Source of the DNA: Actinobacteria bacterium 13_2_20CM_68_14
GTDB lineage: Bacteria; Actinomycetota; Thermoleophilia; Gaiellales; Gaiellaceae
DNA: 5,624 nucleotides
Assembly: GCA_001914705.1 (NCBI GenBank)
Contig: MNDB01000020.1
Location: forward strand, 8,916-14,539
Reading direction: 5' to 3'
Shown in pieces: positions 4,590 through 5,624 of this stretch; position 1 is the first letter of the stretch; every line of letters starts with the position of its first letter. A program made the position numbers and the translations under genes. The notes under the pieces are model-generated. The model was not told the origin of the DNA and did no database searches. It worked only from the letters and a program-made list of their open reading frames with translations.

Positions 4590-5174
4590 ATGCACCGGAT
4601 CATTCAAGACCTCGAACAGCGCCAACTGCGTGGCGATCGCCCCAGGTTCAAGCCGGGCGACACCGTCCGCGTCCACTTCCGGGTGATCGAGGGCCAGCGC
4701 AGCCGCTTGCAGGTCTTCGAGGGCATCGTGATCAAGCGTCAGGGCGCCGGCGCCCGCGAGACCTTCACCGTGCGCAAGCAGTCGTTCGGGGTCGGCGTCG
4801 AGCGAACGTTCCCGCTCCACTCGCCGAAGATCGACAAGATCGAGGTCGCCGCGATCGGTGACGTCAGTCGCGCGAAGCTGTACTACTTGCGCGGCAAAGT
4901 GGGGAAGAAGGCGCGCGTCCCTGAGGTGCAGCGGAGAGGGCCGCTATCCTCGGCCGATGCTGTCGCAGCCGCCGTCGACGACGGGACTCGAGCTGAACCA
5001 GACGCCGAAACCGGCGCCGAGCCCGAGCAGCAGCCAGAGCCTGAGGCCGTCGCCGCCGAAGAGCCCGCAGCAGAAGAGTCCGAGCCTGCAGCAGAAGAGT
5101 CCCAGTCCGCAGCAGAAGAATCCGAGCCCGAAGCCGAAACCGAAGAGGCCGGGGCGGAAGCTCCTCGCGTTTGA
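4590..5174 (+). CDS. rplS: 50S ribosomal protein bL19 with long acidic C-terminal tail
   Basis: bL19 sits at the 30S-50S interface of the ribosome. Residues 1 to about 111 are a complete L19: IIQDLEQRQL, FKPGDTVRVHFRVIEGQRSRLQVFEG, ETFTVRKQSFGVGVERTFPLHSPKIDKIEV and RAKLYYLRGKVGKKARV are all family signatures. The ordinary protein is about 115-120 residues; this one is 194. The extra 80 residues are dominated by Glu, Ala and Pro, strongly acidic, and contain three tandem heptads of the type EPAAEES (158-178). The ATG at 4590 is preferred because it gives the family's usual length before the IIQDLE motif. An in-frame ATG at 4560 would add MHPWPDGAVL and has no ribosome binding site. From 4957 onward the same DNA also codes for the rnhB N-terminus in the +1 frame. 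Confidence 0.94.
   Translation: MHRIIQDLEQRQLRGDRPRFKPGDTVRVHFRVIEGQRSRLQVFEGIVIKRQGAGARETFTVRKQSFGVGVERTFPLHSPKIDKIEVAAIGDVSRAKLYYLRGKVGKKARVPEVQRRGPLSSADAVAAAVDDGTRAEPDAETGAEPEQQPEPEAVAAEEPAAEESEPAAEESQSAAEESEPEAETEEAGAEAPRV
4945..4956 (+). promoter_or_regulatory. Putative internal rnhB promoter giving a leaderless mRNA
   Basis: TATCCT (4945-4950) fits the TANNNT -10 pattern and ends 6 nt before the rnhB ATG, the spacing expected if transcription starts on the A of that ATG. The nearest purine-rich site, GGAGAGGG at 4933-4940, is about 16 nt from the ATG and so too far for normal initiation. The arrangement resembles the ffh start, where TACACT is followed after 7 nt by GTG, again with GGCCG between. 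No -35 was seen. Confidence 0.4.
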
Positions 5175-5624
5175 CCGCCGCCTAGGCGCGCGGTTCATCG
5201 CCGGCACCGACGAGGCCGGCCGCGGCTCGCTGGCCGGGCCGCTCGTCGTCGCGGGCGTGCTGTTGGACTACGGAAGTCTGCGTGACCACCGCGTGCGGCC
5301 GCTGGCGCAGCTGAATGACTCCAAACAGGTCACGCCTGCCGGGCGCGAGGAGCTGTTTCGCGCCATCCTGGCGTGTTGCTCGAAGGTTTCGGTACGAGCG
5401 ATCTCGGCCCGCGAGATCGACTCGAACGGGCTCCATCGCTCGAACCTGGCTGCGATGCGCGCGATCCTCTGGGAGCTCGCGCCGCCCGCGGAGATCTGCC
5501 TCGTCGACGGCTTCCGGCTCGGCCCGACCGCGCCGGAGCACAAGGCGGTCGTGGACGGCGACGAGAAAAGTGCCGCGATCGCTGCGGCGTCGGTCGTCGC
5601 GAAGGTCGTGCGCGACCGGACGAT
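4957..5624 (+). CDS. rnhB: Ribonuclease HII with basic low-complexity N-terminal extension (3' end outside window)
   Basis: RNase HII nicks DNA 5' of misincorporated ribonucleotides and degrades RNA in RNA-DNA hybrids. 222 codons are present before the window ends. The catalytic core starts near residue 69: FIAGTDEAGRGSLAGP with Asp85 and Glu86, LNDSKQVTPAGREELF, LVDGF with Asp184, and DGDEKSAAIAAASVVAKVVRDR with Asp202. These four match the E. coli acidic residues 16, 17, 108 and 126, including the 18-residue spacing of the last pair. The first 68 residues are rich in Pro, Ser, Gln and Lys, with three heptads of the type SPQQKSP (36-56) followed by KPKPKRPGRK. The ATG at 4957 is chosen because no other ATG, GTG or TTG lies in frame between it and DEAGRG. 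A GTG at 4858 is possible but far inside conserved L19. The gene overlaps rplS by 218 nt. Confidence 0.9.
   Translation, partial: MLSQPPSTTGLELNQTPKPAPSPSSSQSLRPSPPKSPQQKSPSLQQKSPSPQQKNPSPKPKPKRPGRKLLAFDRRLGARFIAGTDEAGRGSLAGPLVVAGVLLDYGSLRDHRVRPLAQLNDSKQVTPAGREELFRAILACCSKVSVRAISAREIDSNGLHRSNLAAMRAILWELAPPAEICLVDGFRLGPTAPEHKAVVDGDEKSAAIAAASVVAKVVRDRT
5061..5123 (+). repeat. Three tandem 21-nt repeats coding in two frames
   Basis: Three head-to-tail 21-nt units occupy 5061-5081, 5082-5102 and 5103-5123, sharing a GCAGCAGAAGA core. Unit 2 differs from unit 1 at one base (C to T); unit 3 differs at three. A fourth, degenerate start follows at 5124. Because 21 is divisible by three, each unit adds exactly seven residues to both overlapping proteins: EPAAEES, EPAAEES, QSAAEES in L19 and SPQQKSP, SLQQKSP, SPQQKNP in RNase HII. 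Confidence 0.9.

Noticed and set aside
4858..4860. GTG as an alternative rnhB start
   Set aside because: It would extend the overlap into the conserved L19 core and lacks a fitting -10 box, whereas the ATG at 4957 has one at leaderless spacing. It is not fully excluded.
4944..5207. Cys/Gly/Leu repeat frame on the - strand opposite the rplS tail
   Set aside because: Its repeats are the antisense reading of the 21-nt tandem units. Two + strand proteins already account for this DNA.

Overview
The window is GC-rich, tightly packed bacterial chromosome. It holds a conserved translation and secretion cluster on the + strand, preceded by the start of a divergent membrane-protein gene on the - strand. 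The gene order (ffh, rpsP, khpA, rimM, trmD, lepB, rplS, rnhB), the GC bias, the TTG/GTG starts and the TANNNT-type -10 boxes all suggest an actinobacterium (Actinomycetota). The signatures of TrmD and RNase HII remind me of the Thermoleophilia (Solirubrobacterales/Gaiellales type). That assignment is from memory and was not tested.

Layout. Positions 1-306 (-) hold the N-terminal third or so of a YihY/BrkB-family membrane protein. A 44-bp divergent intergenic region follows, containing a perfect 6-bp-arm palindrome that overlaps a -10-like box about 7 nt before the ffh GTG. From 351 to 3347, ffh, rpsP, khpA, rimM and trmD run head to tail. Their junctions are TAG/ATG contact, overlaps of 8 and 20 nt, and a 13-nt gap, so they are almost certainly co-transcribed. 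lepB starts 14 nt after trmD and encodes a type I signal peptidase with a degenerate DnaJ-like domain and a Pro/Tyr linker in front of its membrane anchor. A 142-nt stretch rich in small hairpins precedes rplS. rplS encodes L19 with an acidic tail of about 80 residues, and that tail is read in a second frame as the basic, Pro/Ser/Gln/Lys-rich N-terminus of rnhB. rnhB runs off the window.

How the genes work together. Ffh is the SRP GTPase that targets nascent membrane and secreted proteins. LepB cuts their signal peptides after translocation. bS16 and bL19 are ribosomal proteins, RimM matures the 30S subunit, TrmD makes m1G37 in tRNA to hold the reading frame, and KhpA is a small RNA-binding KH protein. 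RNase HII removes ribonucleotides from DNA.

The most notable points are the 218-nt two-frame coding overlap of rplS and rnhB, including a 21-nt tandem repeat that makes an acidic heptad in one protein and a basic heptad in the other, and the J-like domain fused to signal peptidase, in which the HPD motif reads HRT.
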